64,000 nucleotides of DNA, from the NCBI GenBank assembly GCA_030280995.1, contig JASXTE010000015.1, positions 25,538,501 through 25,602,500 of the forward strand, read 5' to 3'. Made by a program: the position numbers and the translations under genes. Every line of letters starts with the position of its first letter. Position 1 is the first letter of the stretch. Below the pieces are notes generated by a model. It was not told the DNA's origin and ran no database searches. It saw only the letters and a list, made by a program, of their open reading frames with translations. Positions 1 through 12,133 of the stretch are shown in pieces. The DNA comes from Hemileia vastatrix (taxonomy: Eukaryota > Basidiomycota > Pucciniomycetes > Pucciniales > Zaghouaniaceae).

Positions 1-768
1 CTGGACACTTTTATGATGGAGAGTAGCTAGGGTGGAAGTGTTTCTCAGTACATCAATTTTTTGTTTTTCACATTTCTATTGGTTTTTTAACTTTTTCTTA
101 TCATTCATATTTATCTTATAATTAATTTTTTGTCACCATATATATTATTAATGTTTCTAGTATAGCAAAAATCTGCATGCCAAATGCAAAATTGGTGATG
201 TTACACCTTTAATAATATTATTATATAAAATTAAAAAAATATGAATATGTTTAGTTTTTAAAAAAATAAATTGATATTTAAAATTAAAAATAGTAATAGA
301 AAAGTAAAATGAAAATAAATGGGATCAAATACAAAAAAATAAATATAAGTAAAATTTTTACTATCAAGAGCCAGAAGTGGTGTTGGGACAGTTGGGGACC
401 CCTAGGTCAAGACTTGGTCTAAACTTACTTTTATGTATAGCTAACAAATTTTGACCTGAGGTTTGGACAGACTTCCAGGGGAAAATTTTACAATATTAAA
501 CATTCTTTACTTCAATAATTGAGTGAAATATCATTTTCATTGCCATATAGAGAATTTATCTCATATTACTTCATGCAACCAAAATTGTACAGCACAAGTT
601 TGGCCAAACTTGTGCTGGACACTTTTATAATTGAGAGTAGGCATACAGCAAATCTTTTTAAACTCAAAAGGGATTTCTTATAAACATTTCCACTTGTATT
701 TGATCTTTCTGTGTCATTTAAATTTACCATTTGAGTAATTTTTTGTCATCATTATATTATTAACGTTA
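1..768. repeat. ~610-bp satellite, left part of array
   Basis: Two consecutive monomers: the landmark GCTGGACACTTTTAT recurs at the window start and near 615. Each monomer contains an inverted repeat built from GTGTCCAGCACAAGTT and its complement, about 45 bp long in all. The array resumes at 13,320 after the inserted gypsy element; the landmark spacing is again ~611 bp once the insertion is removed. Confidence 0.85.
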
Positions 769-1930
769 TGGTAAGGTAAACTCTTACAGTCGCCTTGCTG
801 TAAGCAGAATCCGGAGGAGCTGTGTGGATTTAGCTGAAAACCCCGTCCTTCCAACAAGAATAACAAAGTAGGTGTTCTAATTGGCTAAGCTACCCAGTCT
901 ATTTAGATCTGATGTAATATAATATTATGAAACTCTGAAATATTTAACGCTTATTGAGATTTAATGATTGTGGCTGTTGAGAAAAGATATACTGATAACA
1001 ACAATTAAGGTGTACCAGTGAAAGATATGAAAAGATTGAATTTTATGTTTTTATAATAATTTGAGTTTTTATGAGACAGCAATAATCAAGTCCCAGTGAT
1101 GAAGACCTTTCTAAAGATACCCTGTATGAAGTGTGATTTAAATTGTTGAGTAGTATTTCTAAAATGTTATATATAAAATATAAAGTCATAAGGGTATTAC
1201 AATTTTATTTAATTTGTTGAGTAATAAAAAATGAGACCCTGGTGGTTAAAGGTTAAGCTGTATGTTGTCTGTATGATGTATGATGATTGTATGATGATTG
1301 TATGATGATGCCCAATTCTGAGTCTGAGAGGCTCTTAAGTATACCTAGTCACGTGCCTAAGATACTTCTCCAGCACTCAGCCGGAGCCCATCCGGAGCCC
1401 GTCCGGAGTCCATCCAGAGTCCATCCGTAGTCCATACGGAGCTCGTACGGAGTCCATTCAGACCTCCTGACTCAATTAGAATCTAAAATCTATAATAAAA
1501 AATCTGGAAAAATTAAACATGATAGAGCCACTTCCCCTTTACATTTCCAACTAATTTTCGTAGTCTGCGTAGCTCTAATCACTCTGTGAAAATTCATCAA
1601 AGTTAATTAATTTCTAAAAGCGTAAATATTTCTATAAATCTTTAAAATTCATTTAAAAATATAAGAAAAATATTAAAAATTCTGGGAAAATTTCCCAACG
1701 TTCTTGAGTGACTCTACTTTATACTTATAGACTTTTCAGACCGTAAAAATAAGTTTTCTCCGTAAAATAATTTGTTTTCATGTAGGCATTTGCTTTTGAC
1801 CCATTTCTTCATATTTAAAACTCAAATAAATTAAATAAATCCCTTTTTAAAATATTAATATCGTCAATCTTTACGTCGTAATTAATCCATTTACGTATTT
1901 AGGTTCCGTACTAAACTTTAGGCCACCACA
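769..1930 (-). repeat. 3' LTR of gypsy-1
   Basis: Begins TGGTAAGG and ends CCACCACA on the plus strand; matched over its full 1,162 bp by 12,158-13,319. It holds a short GC-richer minisatellite at about 1,380-1,463 (11-bp units around CCGGAGTCCAT) and ATGATGATTGT repeats at about 1,275-1,310. Both LTRs share these. Confidence 0.93.
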
Positions 1931-1940
1931 TCCTCCCTCC
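1931..1940 (-). other. Polypurine tract of gypsy-1
   Basis: On the minus strand GGAGGGAGGA sits immediately upstream of the 3' LTR, the expected place for plus-strand priming. The same tract follows the LTR of gypsy-4 at 33,446. Confidence 0.8.
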
Positions 1941-2054
1941 AATTGAGAATGTCCTTATTCTTTAAACTTCGCATAAGTGATTGAACACATTATTCATCTT
2001 TAACCTTCAACCACCATCTTCTTTTAATCAACTTAAAATTCATCTTCATCCAAT

Positions 2055-2745
2055 ATGTCTTTCAAAGAACTTGTTGCTCCATGTGAGCTCTGCGCTTGCT
2101 ACCAGGTACCTTGCTTAATTTCCAATCCTGATCTCTGTGGCAGAACTGCCTGTGACCTATGCCGTGTTAAGAAAGTTAAATGCAACCGGCCAATAGCTCC
2201 TTCAAGAACAAGTGTTTATCTTGGGCCAGCAGCTCTCCCTAATCCTACAACCTCTAAAAAGCAATCTAAAATTCCTGTCTTCTTAAAACGTATTAGATCA
2301 AAAACAGCTTCATTGTTAAAAGTTCAATCTTCATCAGCGGATCCCGGCCTAATTTTGCCTTCACAAGATCCTAATCCTATAACGCCAGTGCCCCCAACCA
2401 GCATTGCTGAGAACATGTTTCCTGGCTCCAAATGTAAGACCCTATTATCTTACTAAAACTTTTTTAAATATAATCATAATAATTTTTATAATACTTGAAC
2501 TTCTAGCTGTCAAAATAACAAACACAGATGAGGTTGGCAAAATGAAGACGGACTATATTAATTATTACCCAAATTTTCATTGCTATCTTTTTCTTGACTT
2601 TACTGATGAATTGAAACGAAAAATGCTGTCCTATTTTCAAGAAACTCCAGCTAATAACCATGAAGATCTCATGAAAAGAAGACTCTTAATGCAAAGCTTT
2701 GATAATGATGTTGAACAATTCCAAAGGAATAATCTTTTCTTATAA
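2055..2745 (+). CDS. Antisense Zn(2)-Cys(6) cluster protein carried by gypsy-1
   Basis: A two-exon gene (2055-2433, 2507-2745) giving 205 aa, with the 73-bp intron bounded by GTAAGA and TTCTAG. Residues 10-43 form CX2CX6CX12CX2CX6C, the canonical spacing of the fungal Gal4-type binuclear zinc cluster, followed by a basic RVKKVKCNR stretch typical of DNA binding. The middle is Ser/Pro-rich. The C-terminal ~60 residues (a helical segment around KRKMLSYFQETPA) recur in the diverged copy at 33,494-34,134. It lies between the 3' LTR and pol but on the opposite strand to pol, so it must be transcribed separately, perhaps from a promoter in or near the LTR at 1,900-2,050. The frame is open across both exons despite the decay of pol, suggesting recent constraint or luck. 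A DNA-binding role is family knowledge; the target is unknown. Confidence 0.75.
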
Positions 2746-3322
2746 ATTAATTTGATAAATCTGTTTTAGCTGGTCTTCATTTAATTTTTATAATATAAAC
2801 GTTGTTTCTTCTTCTCTGGCTTGATATAACATAAAATAAAATAAATCTTGTGATGATTCTACTACTGAGAGCAAGGTTTGAATCCCTTCAGACTCCCATT
2901 AACCAGTCTTCCTTCATGTCACAGCATTGAGAGAGTGGATCTTTCTAATGAGCCAAATACTCCTGATTCCAATCTCATAGAGCACCCCACTGAGCCAAAT
3001 TCTATGATTCCAATCTCTCCATAAGGTCCTCCAAGCTTCACACCAAAAATGGCCTAACAATGAGGCACTAAAAAAAATCATTCCCTAAAATCCAACTACC
3101 TTCCTAACTTCTGATTCCTTCATCACAATTTTCAAACTTTGCTATACAGCAAAACCATAAAATACTTTTGCAAGGCTTCCAATAATAATATTAACTTTAG
3201 ACCATGTTAAAGTGCCACAAATTTCACCTAATTAAACATTATGCTTTCCATAGCATCATCACCACCTAAAATTTTAAACTCCTAAAGCTTATCAGCACCC
3301 AATTCCAGAAATGATTGAATAA
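2746..3322. other. Non-coding spacer downstream of the antisense gene
   Basis: No convincing reading frame. Mixed AT-rich sequence, probably the 3' untranslated part of the antisense gene, leading into the hairpin-motif array. Confidence 0.5.
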
Positions 3323-4046
3323 CCAGTTTAGAGTCTTAGTGGACAGTGATAAATTAAAGGATTGAATTGAGTTATCCAAACAAGATTGACATTCCAGTTT
3401 AAACTCTTGGTGGACCAAACATATAATCAATTGCCAGTTTATGGTCTTGGTGGACCAATGAATGTTGAATTTTCCTGCAGATATTAATTTTCCAGTTTAA
3501 AGTCATAGTGGACTAAAACAATGAATGAACTACCAGTTTAAAGTCATGGTGGACCAAACATTTGATCGATAAGAAATCCAGTTTAAGGTCATGGTGGACC
3601 CAACAAATTGATAATATTCCAGTTTAAGGTCTTGGTGGACCTAACAACTTGATAATAGTCCATTTTAAGGTCTTGGTGGACCTAACAAATTGATAATATT
3701 CCAGTTTAAGGTCTTGGTGGACCTAAAAACTTTATAATAGTCCAGTTTAAGGTCTTGGTGGACCTAACAACTTGATAATAGTCCAGTTTAAGGTCTTGGT
3801 GGACCTAACATTTGATTGATAAAAAAAATAAAAAAATTCGTCTTTAAAAATATCTATAAAATCTTGAACATCCTTGAAATTCAGTTTAAAGTCTTGAAGG
3901 ACTAATTGCTCCAATATAAAATCTTTAATGACAGTCTTGAAAATTAGCCAGTTTAAAGTCTTGGAGGACTAACAGCTCCAAAATTTGTATAAAACCCTTA
4001 AGGAAAGTCTTGAACAGTAGCCAGTTTAAAGTCTTGGAGGACTAAC
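3323..4046. repeat. Tandem array of CAGTTTA-hairpin motifs
   Basis: About 14 copies of CCAGTTTA followed by a small inverted repeat such as GGTCTTGGTGGACC, at irregular 40-70 bp spacing, with a near-identical 41-bp core repeated at 3,578-3,805. Stems vary in concert: GGTC/GACC in some copies, AGTC/GACT in others. More copies lie at 4,769, inside pol (6,858; 6,912; 8,883; 8,988; 9,093), at 5,110-5,221 and in gypsy-4 (34,196-34,640). Confidence 0.85.
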
Positions 4047-4440
4047 AGATGTCTTGAAGTAAAATCACATAGGTTTTGAGCTCCCCTAGACCCTGTTTCC
4101 TGTCTAAACTAAATGAATAAAACTAAAAAGAATGAAGACTGAAAAATAAAACTAAGAAATATAATAATAAATTTTATTTAATTAATTAATTTTTTTTATT
4201 TTATTATTTTATTTTTATTTATTTATTTTTTTATTTATTTTTATTTATTTTTTGATTTTATTTTTATTTTTATTTATTTTTAATTTTAATTTGTTTTTAA
4301 TTTAAAATAAAACATTTTAGAAAAGATAGTTTTGAAATAAAAGTTAAAATTTAATTTTTAAATAAAGATAAAAGAATGTGAAAAGAAAGATAAAAAAAGT
4401 AATAATAATAAAAAAAATTTTAAAATAAAATTTTAAAAGA

Positions 4441-4640
4441 TGCCCCCCGGCCATTTGATGAGCCGTACCCTCGACATCATACCCACATCCAAGTGCAACT
4501 TGATGTGGTTACACAATTTTGAGAAATTGAAAAGAAAAGAAAATAAATGAAAGTTTTTAGAAGATAATTTTATAATGATGATCACTGGGTGGGCTCACTC
4601 CAATTTATAAAAATGATTAGAGACCACCAGTGAGCATCAC
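4441..4640. ncRNA. Conserved structured non-coding block of the gypsy family
   Basis: Two potential stem-loops: 4,483-4,508 (CCACATCCAAG against CTTGATGTGG) and 4,581-4,634 (TCACTGGGTGG against CCACCAGTGA). Both recur in gypsy-4 at 63,451-63,535, 63,642-63,712 and 63,888-63,942 with changes outside the stems. Preservation in non-coding sequence suggests a function at the RNA level (packaging, processing or termination), which is inference. Confidence 0.5.
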
Positions 4641-5109
4641 CCTTGAAATAATTCATAATATATATTTAAAAGAAAAAAATCACAATCTAACATAAAAAAA
4701 AATCAAAATCAAAAAATATAAAAAAATCTTTAATCCAGGATTGAGAGCGGTGTCTCTTGATTTGTTCCAGTTTATAGTCTTAGTGGACTTCCTATAGTTA
4801 AAAGACAAAGCCAGGATTCAACTAGAAACAGGGAAAATTTTGGAAACGAACATTATGGGGTAATTGTGTATAGAGCAGCCAGCCCATCAATTACCCCCAC
4901 ACTTGCCAATATTAAATTAAGAAGGTTCCCCTGTGAACACTTCTTCCAATAAATTTTTAAAATTTTCCAACACTATCTTCACCCATATTTTAAGAATTTT
5001 AAATTTTGAAAATTTCAAAGAAGGTTTTCTTGCATTTCGTTAAGTTTCATCACAGTTTCGTTGCCCATATGCAGTGTAACAACAATAAAGTATTTTGATA
5101 AAAAGAAGA
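4641..5109. other. Non-coding region between structured block and integrase
   Basis: AT-rich. Contains one isolated CAGTTTA-hairpin (4,769-4,794) and a segment around 4,857-4,905 shared with gypsy-4 at 34,368-34,410. No gene seen. Confidence 0.6.
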
Positions 5110-5221
5110 TAGTTTATCCTTGTTGCGGAGGTTAATAAAATTTGATAAATGTCATAGTTTATCCTCATTGCGGAGGTCAATAAAATTTGATAAATGTCAT
5201 AGTTTATCCTCATTGCGGAGG
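5110..5221. repeat. Three 49-bp tandem units with CAGTTTA-like hairpins
   Basis: Three near-identical units each starting TAGTTTATCCT and containing CCTCATTGCGGAGG, a variant of the gypsy hairpin motif with a CCTC/GAGG stem. They overlap the end of the integrase frame. Confidence 0.8.
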
Positions 5222-6408
5222 GAGACTTCGGCACTCCTGGTGCCTCTAGGATAGAACCGTTTCACTTGATCAGCGGCTACCCTCTTCTTCAATTCAACTC
5301 CATCCAACTCTTCTAACACATATGAACCTCCGGAAACTTGCTCCTTGATTTTATACGGTCCATTCCACCTATCTGCAAACATCTTTCCCCACTGACTTTC
5401 CAAACTCCTATTATACACCAAGACCATATCTCCTTGGTTCAAAGGTTTCCTTAATCGATGTGCCAACCTCTCATCCCAATATCTAACTGATTGATTTCGG
5501 ATCTTCATCATCCGCAAATATGCCTTTTCTAAATATTCTTCTTTCTTTTCTAGCTGCATCATTCTTGCACACAATAATTCTTCAGTAGTTTTGACCGTGT
5601 CCCAGTCAACTCCAAGATATGATTCAGCTTCTAAATCAACCGGTAAAACTGCTTTCTGTCCAAAAACAAGTTCATAAGGGGAAAATCTGGTCGTCCTTTT
5701 GGCAGTGATTTGATCAGCAAATAAAACTAAAGGTAAATAGTGGCTCCACTTTTCGGCACTTGTCCGACACATTTTAACTAAAGCATCCTTAATAACTTGA
5801 TGCCCTCTTTCAACCATGCCTTCAGCTTCAGGATAATATGGGGTTGCTACCCTAACCTTTGATCCAACTTTAGATACAGCCTCTCTAAACTCAGCCCCAA
5901 ATTCAGGACCTCCATCTACCGTCACCAATTTCATCACTCCATATCAATACACCCAATTATTTAACAAAAATTCTTCCACATTTTTGGCAGTCAAATTAAT
6001 AAGAGGCACTGCCTCTACCCAACCAGATAAGTCGTCTGTGGCTACAATTAAATATTTATACCGTCCCTTTTTGATATGAACAACATCAAAACTGACTCTC
6101 GCAAAGAGTGTATTTTCTCTGGTAGCGCGTCCAGGTTCTTTTGGCCTTAAATAACTTTGTCTTTGACATTCTTCGCATGACTGAACCCACTGTTTAACAG
6201 CCATCTCCATGCCAGGCCACCAAAATCAATCATAAATTCTTCTAAATGTTTCTCCAATGCCTCTATGCCCGAGATCTTCATGCAGTGATTTCAAAACTAA
6301 TTCTTGCCCCTTGTGTTGAGTTATAACTACTTGAGGATTTGGATACCTTCTCCTCATTAAATGTCGACCAGATAGGTAAAACGTAGATGACTTCCTCTTG
6401 ATAGCCAC
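5197..6408 (-). pseudogene. Ty3/gypsy integrase (gypsy-1)
   Basis: Integrase joins the cDNA to the target. On the minus strand, 6,408-6,226 holds the zinc-binding HHCC start (HEDLGHRG) and 6,210-5,944 the CEEC half and the first catalytic Asp (FDVVHI). The stretch 5,937-5,197 has the second Asp (VDGGPEF), the Glu (EGMVERGHQ) and a C-terminal GPYKI-type domain near residue 190 of that open stretch. All three DDE residues are therefore visible. The frame is broken between 6,408 and 6,210 and by a stop at about 5,941, so the protein is not made intact. It continues upstream from RNase H in the usual gypsy order. Confidence 0.9.
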
Positions 6409-6612
6409 CCATTCATCGTCTTCACACTCTTCTGGCCTCTCTCAAGTCAACAAATATTTGACTAACAAAAAATAAAAACCAGTCTTACCCTAGACTTCAT
6501 CTTGAAAATCGATTAATATAACATCAATAGGGACTTCTCTATCACCAATATCACCTGCACATGAATGAGCCAACAAGCATTGTCCCCTAAATAAATCTTT
6601 AATCAAGCTATG

Positions 6613-8577
6613 TCAACATTTTTCTTCTGAACCTTTGGATCCTTTGTAAGCCGTATTTGAAAATACCTCTTTCTCTTTATCCACCTTTTTATTTAAATTC
6701 TCTAATTCTCCAACATATACACCATTCCTTAACTTCCTACTATCCCACACTACTAATCCATCTTCCTCTACATATACCACATCTTCTTCTACCTCCTTTC
6801 TACCGAATTTATCTACACCTTTTCCAACACCTTTATTAACATAAAAACTATTTTCCAGTTTATCCTCTTGATGGAGGTCATCATCACCATAATCTAAACA
6901 CAATAATCCTGCCAGTTTAACCTCATGGGGGAGGTATGGAAAGTCTTCAGCTCCTTTAGTGCTGGCTTTGATAACAGGTATATCTTCATTGAACTCTTCT
7001 GAGTCTGAATCTTCTTCAGTGGGTGGTCTCCTTGATAAACCTTCTGGCATAGTAAAAGTCTTGCCAGGCTTATGAACTAAATCAAACAAAAAATGTTGAA
7101 TAAAAGCTACCCATCTTGTCATGGGTGCATTCGGTAAACTTGGGGAATTAATCATCTGAATTAACGATTTCCCATCCACTTGCAACTCAAAATGTAGCCC
7201 CCACAAAATATGCTGAAGTTTCTTCAGTATTTTTGCCACACCACATAATTCCAATTTTGGTTGAGAATATCTTGATTTGACCTCAGTAAATACTACAGAT
7301 TCATACCTAACTGGCCTGATATAACCAGATTTATTCATCTGAGACAAATGCAACCTGACTTGAATCAACTGCTAAACAAATTCCACCAGCATCTTTTCCA
7401 TAATCCAACTTGTGCAGGACTAAATCTTTCCCCACAACCTCCTTCTCGCACTCTTCATCCCACTCCCAGTCTGCATCCTTTCTCGTTAACCGTCTCAATG
7501 GAGCTGCCAATGAAGAAAAGTCCTTAATAAACATTCTAACATATACGCAAACGCCTAAAAACCCTCTAACTTTGGTCGTATTCTTGGGTCTTGGCCAGGA
7601 CTGAATTTTGTTAATTTTCTTCTTGGACATAATCCTACCCTCTCTACATACCACATGGCCTAATATTTCTAAGGCTGGCACATAACATGAAAATTTTGAA
7701 CCTAAAATAGTTAAACCAGCCTCTTCAATTCGAAACAAGATTCTTTCTAATGTAATTTCAAACTCCCAAATAAATTTGCGTATCCCGGGATTCTCTTCCA
7801 ACACCTGGCTATCATACTCGGTTGTTGGTCCCTTAATTCCTCCATCATCTATAAAGATTCCAGCATATTGTGGTTTTTTGTCTTGAAGGATCCAAGCCAT
7901 CTGAGCTTGATAAACTGCAACCAAATTTGTTGCTCCTTGCGGTAATCTTGTTAACTTTAAACGTCCTAGTGGCGTATCGAATGTAGTGAGGGGCCTTGAG
8001 TCCAGATGTAACTCTCTCTCATCATATCCACCCATAATATCTCCCAAACCATTACACACTCTCCCTGCAAACTCTTTGACAAACTCCTCAGCACTAGGCG
8101 GTATCCCAGCATCCTTTATTGTAACCCTATTTAATTCCCTAAGATCATGAACAACTCTAAGCTTACCATTTGGTTTCTTGATACAAAACACCATCTAGAA
8201 TAACTTGATGTTGATTGCTCATACAGTCCAGTGCGTATCCGTTCTATGACAACTTCAATATAGGCTTCTTTTAATGCAGCCGGAATAGGAATCGGTTTCT
8301 GCTGCCACGGTTCATGACATACCACAGCAATCTTGTAAGGCTCCCCATAGGAATGCTTCAACACACCCCTCTCCTCTTCTACAAAAACAATGGCCTTCTC
8401 TCGCTTGACCATCACATCCAACAACAACTTCTTCTCTTCTCCAGACAACCAACCATCAGGTCCAAAATTAACAACACCCAGTCTCTCAAAAGTGATTCTT
8501 GACATCTCAAAAAATTCAGGCGGATTCTTTACCAAGGGACTTTCATAAGGATCTCTTGATAACCTTGGTCTTCTCAA
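6613..8577 (-). pseudogene. Reverse transcriptase-RNase H (gypsy-1)
   Basis: RT copies the element RNA. The open stretches 8,577-8,131 and 8,194-7,331 carry the N-terminal fingers, the KPNGKLRVVHDLRELN block, the LPQGATN block and a FIDD active site (YxDD variant), then the GFLGVCVYVRMF thumb region. RNase H starts with LAVDSS near 7,400 and continues in 7,368-6,613 (LELCGVAK...VDGKSL). Frameshifts near 8,190 and 7,360 separate the pieces. Two CAGTTTA-hairpin motifs sit inside the RNase H tail (about 6,858 and 6,912). Confidence 0.92.
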
Positions 8578-8616
8578 GGGTGGATTTGATTCGGCAGGTA
8601 GCGGTTCATTAATAGG

Positions 8617-9393
8617 TCAAACTTTATTTGCTACTTTCTTATATTTGGCTGCGTCCACATCTAAATAAGCTTGAGGTAAAACATATACTTTTGTTTCGCC
8701 ATTAAAAATTTCATTAAATGAATCTTCTTCATCTTCAGAATCAAAATAAGAAAAATTAGAAAAATATTTTATTTCATTTTTAAATTTTACCCTTTTTTCT
8801 TTTCCCTCGTCTAATTTATAAACAGATTTTCCAACACCTTTGCTTCCCTTATCCAACAGTTAATTGCCTGTAAATAAAGTTGGCAGTTTAACCTCTTGCC
8901 AAAGGACCGGAATTGAATTTTCACAAAAATCATTTTTTTGTGTTTTAATTATACCGAGATTTTTTATTGGATTTTGATAAGATTTTTGCAGTTTACCCTC
9001 TTGCTGGAAGTCCCAAATAACATTTTCACATAAATTTTTTTTTTGTGTTTTAATTATACTGAGATTTTTAATTGGGTTTTGATAAGATTTTTGCAGTTTA
9101 CCCTCTTTCTGGAGGTCATAACACATACCCTTCCAATTTTTATCCAACCTAATTTGGCCCATTTTGCCTTTTTCACCATTTTTAAATTTAATAGAAAAAC
9201 AGTGTAAATCCAATAAACATATAGAAAAGTCCAAAACGTATTTGCAATCCAAAGTAATATTAACAGAAAATAATTGAGAATCCACTTGAATTATCTCCAA
9301 GTGAGCTGACCTATTGCAATCCGGGATCTCATCCTGAGGAGAGATTAAAACATTAGAGTGATCAGCTTCTTCTACCCCAAAAAATGAGTGCAT
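8617..9393 (-). pseudogene. Spacer domain between protease and RT with 105-bp repeats
   Basis: Two open stretches (9,393-8,860 and 8,856-8,617) join protease to RT. They match no domain I recognise. At 8,883-9,115 a 105-bp unit is repeated twice plus a partial third copy. Each unit starts with a CAGTTTA-hairpin and encodes a KLQKSYQNPIKNL-like repeat. The DSEDEEDSF segment is acidic. The same position in gypsy-3 (23,374-24,010) also carries internal duplications, so this is a fast-evolving linker. Confidence 0.55.
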
Positions 9394-10249
9394 TCATCCC
9401 TTTCCAAAAAACATAATTCACCAGAAGATGTCCGTTTTATACGCCGCTTCTTGGTGCAAACACAACACTGACACAGAGTAGTAATCCCTGGCCGTGTTTC
9501 CCAACCTTCATCTCCAGGAGGCGCTAACCGCATATGTAACCTCCACATATCTTCACCAGTGATTTCCAAACTAATCCCCATGCCAGCTTGATACCCTATC
9601 CTGGCCTCAAAATCCATCAAAAAAGGACCACCAAGAACAGTTTTGACTGCTCCTCTGGACACATAAAAGTGAACCTTACCAACAGATCCACCAATGCCTA
9701 ACCTGACATGCTCAGCTGTGCCCATCAGCTCTGTTGCATGCCCTCCAATGCCTCTGAGGTTTCCCCAGTTCCACTTTTAATTGGCAAGCCTATACTCATT
9801 GCTTGCTCCAATGAAATTAAATTAATTTGAGACCCTGAATCAACCAAGGCCTTTACTTCTTTACCGTTAAGAGTTACCACCAGGTAACACAGGGGAGTGG
9901 AAAAATGCGTATCTACATCTTCCCCAAACTTTTCAACATTTTCACAAGTATATTCCACCTCTCCAGTGGAAACCCGACACCTCGTCAAATGCTTCTTTTG
10001 CTTTTCAGCAAGCGCTGGACTAATCGTGAATAACTCCCCCAAAGATAAGGGAATCTGAAGTTGATTCACCCCATTCAAAACTACGTCCATCGCATTAGCT
10101 TGACCAGAAACTACTGGCCGCTCATACTGGACCTTTGATTTAACAACCTTGGCCCTGGGTACCTCTTGAGGTCCAACCGAGCAATCTTCACCCCCCATCA
10201 TAACATCTTCACTTTCCATAACCCTAACTCCGTCACCAGCTTCTTGCAC
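9372..10249 (-). pseudogene. Retropepsin-like aspartic protease (gypsy-1)
   Basis: Cleaves the Gag-Pol polyprotein. The active-site motif ALVDSGSQINLIS is seen in 10,249-9,725; the hydrophobic GGPFLMDF segment, equivalent to the ILG motif after the flap, is in 9,725-9,372. A stop separates the two stretches. A Cys-rich tail (CQCCVCTKKRR) follows and is also present in gypsy-3. Confidence 0.88.
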
Positions 10250-10282
10250 TAATCCTGATCCATCGCTAGTCCTTCTTACACC

Positions 10283-11977
10283 CTACATTGGGATGAGACC
10301 GCTAAAACTTGGTCTGGGTAGAGACGCCAACGGTACGTCCTCCTCAGAATCCGAATCATCCTCTGGCATAGGCTCACCATTTAAATCAAACTTGCCATAA
10401 CTAGGGGGCCCCATATCAGCAATCCCCTTCTGCATTTTATATAATTCGTCCTTAGAGTAAGGGTTCAATTTGTTGGCAGCAGTTTGAGCACTAGAATTCT
10501 TGTCCTTAGAGTAAGGGTTCACTTTGTTATTGGCCTTGCCAGAATTAGCCCTCAATTGGCTCTGAATGCTACTTTTCGCCTTAGTAGCAGCTGCTCTTCT
10601 AGCAGCATTAACATTGTATTCGCCAGCCATACAGCTACCCTCCACCTGGGAAACCGTTGCCAGCTCGAAACCTCCAAAAGAAGTAGAAAATGTGGCTTTA
10701 CTGACCTCTTTCTCTTTACCTTTGTCAGCTTTTCCACCATTACCATTACCATTTTTGCCACCCTTGGCATTAACATCTTCATCATTTATCTCTTCAAATC
10801 TGGCTCTCCTTTCAGCTGTTAAATATCTTCTGAACGAATCAGAAGGAGACTGTCCATCACTGAGCTTTATGAACAAACCATCAGGAAATTTATAAACTTT
10901 ACCATCAAATAAAACTCGCCCAGAATCCATATCCTTATCCAGAGCAAAACAAACTGTTGCTCTGTGCCCCCTCCTATTACAATAGGAGCACACCTTTGGC
11001 TCATTGTAGCCACCTCTATAACTACTACTACCATTCCCACCATTTCTCCCATTGCCTGGGAAACAGTTACTGTTATTATTGCTATTATAATTTTGATGTT
11101 CATAGCCTCTAGATTGATAAGAAGTCGACTTCAACAAAGAAGCAATTGGGGCCTTGTTAGCCTTCTGTGTCTCTTGAACAAATATTTTTAATTGTTTAAT
11201 TAAATCGGTCAGGTGATTGACCATCTTATTATCCACATAACCTCAACTTTTGCAGCCGGTAGTCACATTTGAGCCTTCTTGGCCTCCCGAGCTTTGAACA
11301 TGATATTGTTATTCTCAGCCAAAACTTCACTAACCTTGCTAACATATTGAGTTCAGGAATCCTGATATTTGTCCAACGCTAATAACTTTAGATGGGCTTG
11401 AATGTTCTCTTTGATAACCTCCAGAGCTGGCAATTTCTGCTCACCATTAGGCAGTTCCTTCATCAATTCTTTTCTTAAAAGATCCTTCAAGATGTCCATA
11501 CGAAAATCCCTGCTGCATGCTGACCAAAACAAATCTTTTGCCTGGTTCTCATGCACTAACTCTTCAACCAGAATAAGATATTCAAATACTTCATCAAACT
11601 GAACACACAGCTTTTTGAAGTCTGCCATAGAAGAAACTACACCTTTTGCTTGCCAGTCTCCAACAATTTTATTGAGGTCCAACATGGTAAACCTAACAAC
11701 CCATCTATCAACCATAGCTTTAGAAATCTTAACCCAATCCTTGTCCTTGAGATGCCTGCATAGCAATAACTTCTTTTTCCACCTCCCTATCAGCAATAAA
11801 AAACCTAACTTACTTCACCATATCCACATGAGAAGCACCATCAACAGCAGCAGAAGCTTCATACCTGCTAATGAACCATTTAACCTCCTCCCCATCAAAC
11901 TTTGGGCCATCCCAAGAAACAATCCTAACTGATGAAGTAAGAGGGTGAGAAGATCCACAAGCAACAGCAGAAGTCAT
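10283..11977 (-). pseudogene. Gag with CCHC zinc knuckle (gypsy-1)
   Basis: Structural protein that packages the element RNA. An ATG at 11,977 opens a short frame (MTSAVACGSSH...). It ends at a TAA about 55 codons later; the capsid-like region resumes at 11,796-11,353, and a third piece, 11,236-10,283, carries the nucleocapsid knuckle CSYCNRRGHRATVC (CX2CX4HX4C) followed by Gly/Asn/Lys-rich sequence. The breaks make it a pseudogene. Length and order fit a Ty3/gypsy Gag. Confidence 0.85.
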
Positions 11978-12133
11978 CCCAATAAGTAAAGAAAAGCGTT
12001 AAAAACCGTTAAAATAAACAAGCCTCTTGCAGGCTAATAACAAAGATCGATTAGAGTTCCAAAGAATAAGCCTCTTGCAGGTTATTTATAAGACCTTGAC
12101 TCAAAAAAAGTCCTAGAAAAAGCTAGAGATTTT

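Noticed and set aside
10484..11191. Plus-strand frames opposite gypsy-1 gag
   Set aside because: Shadows of the gag reading frame; unlike the antisense gene at 2,055 they have no domain or splice structure.
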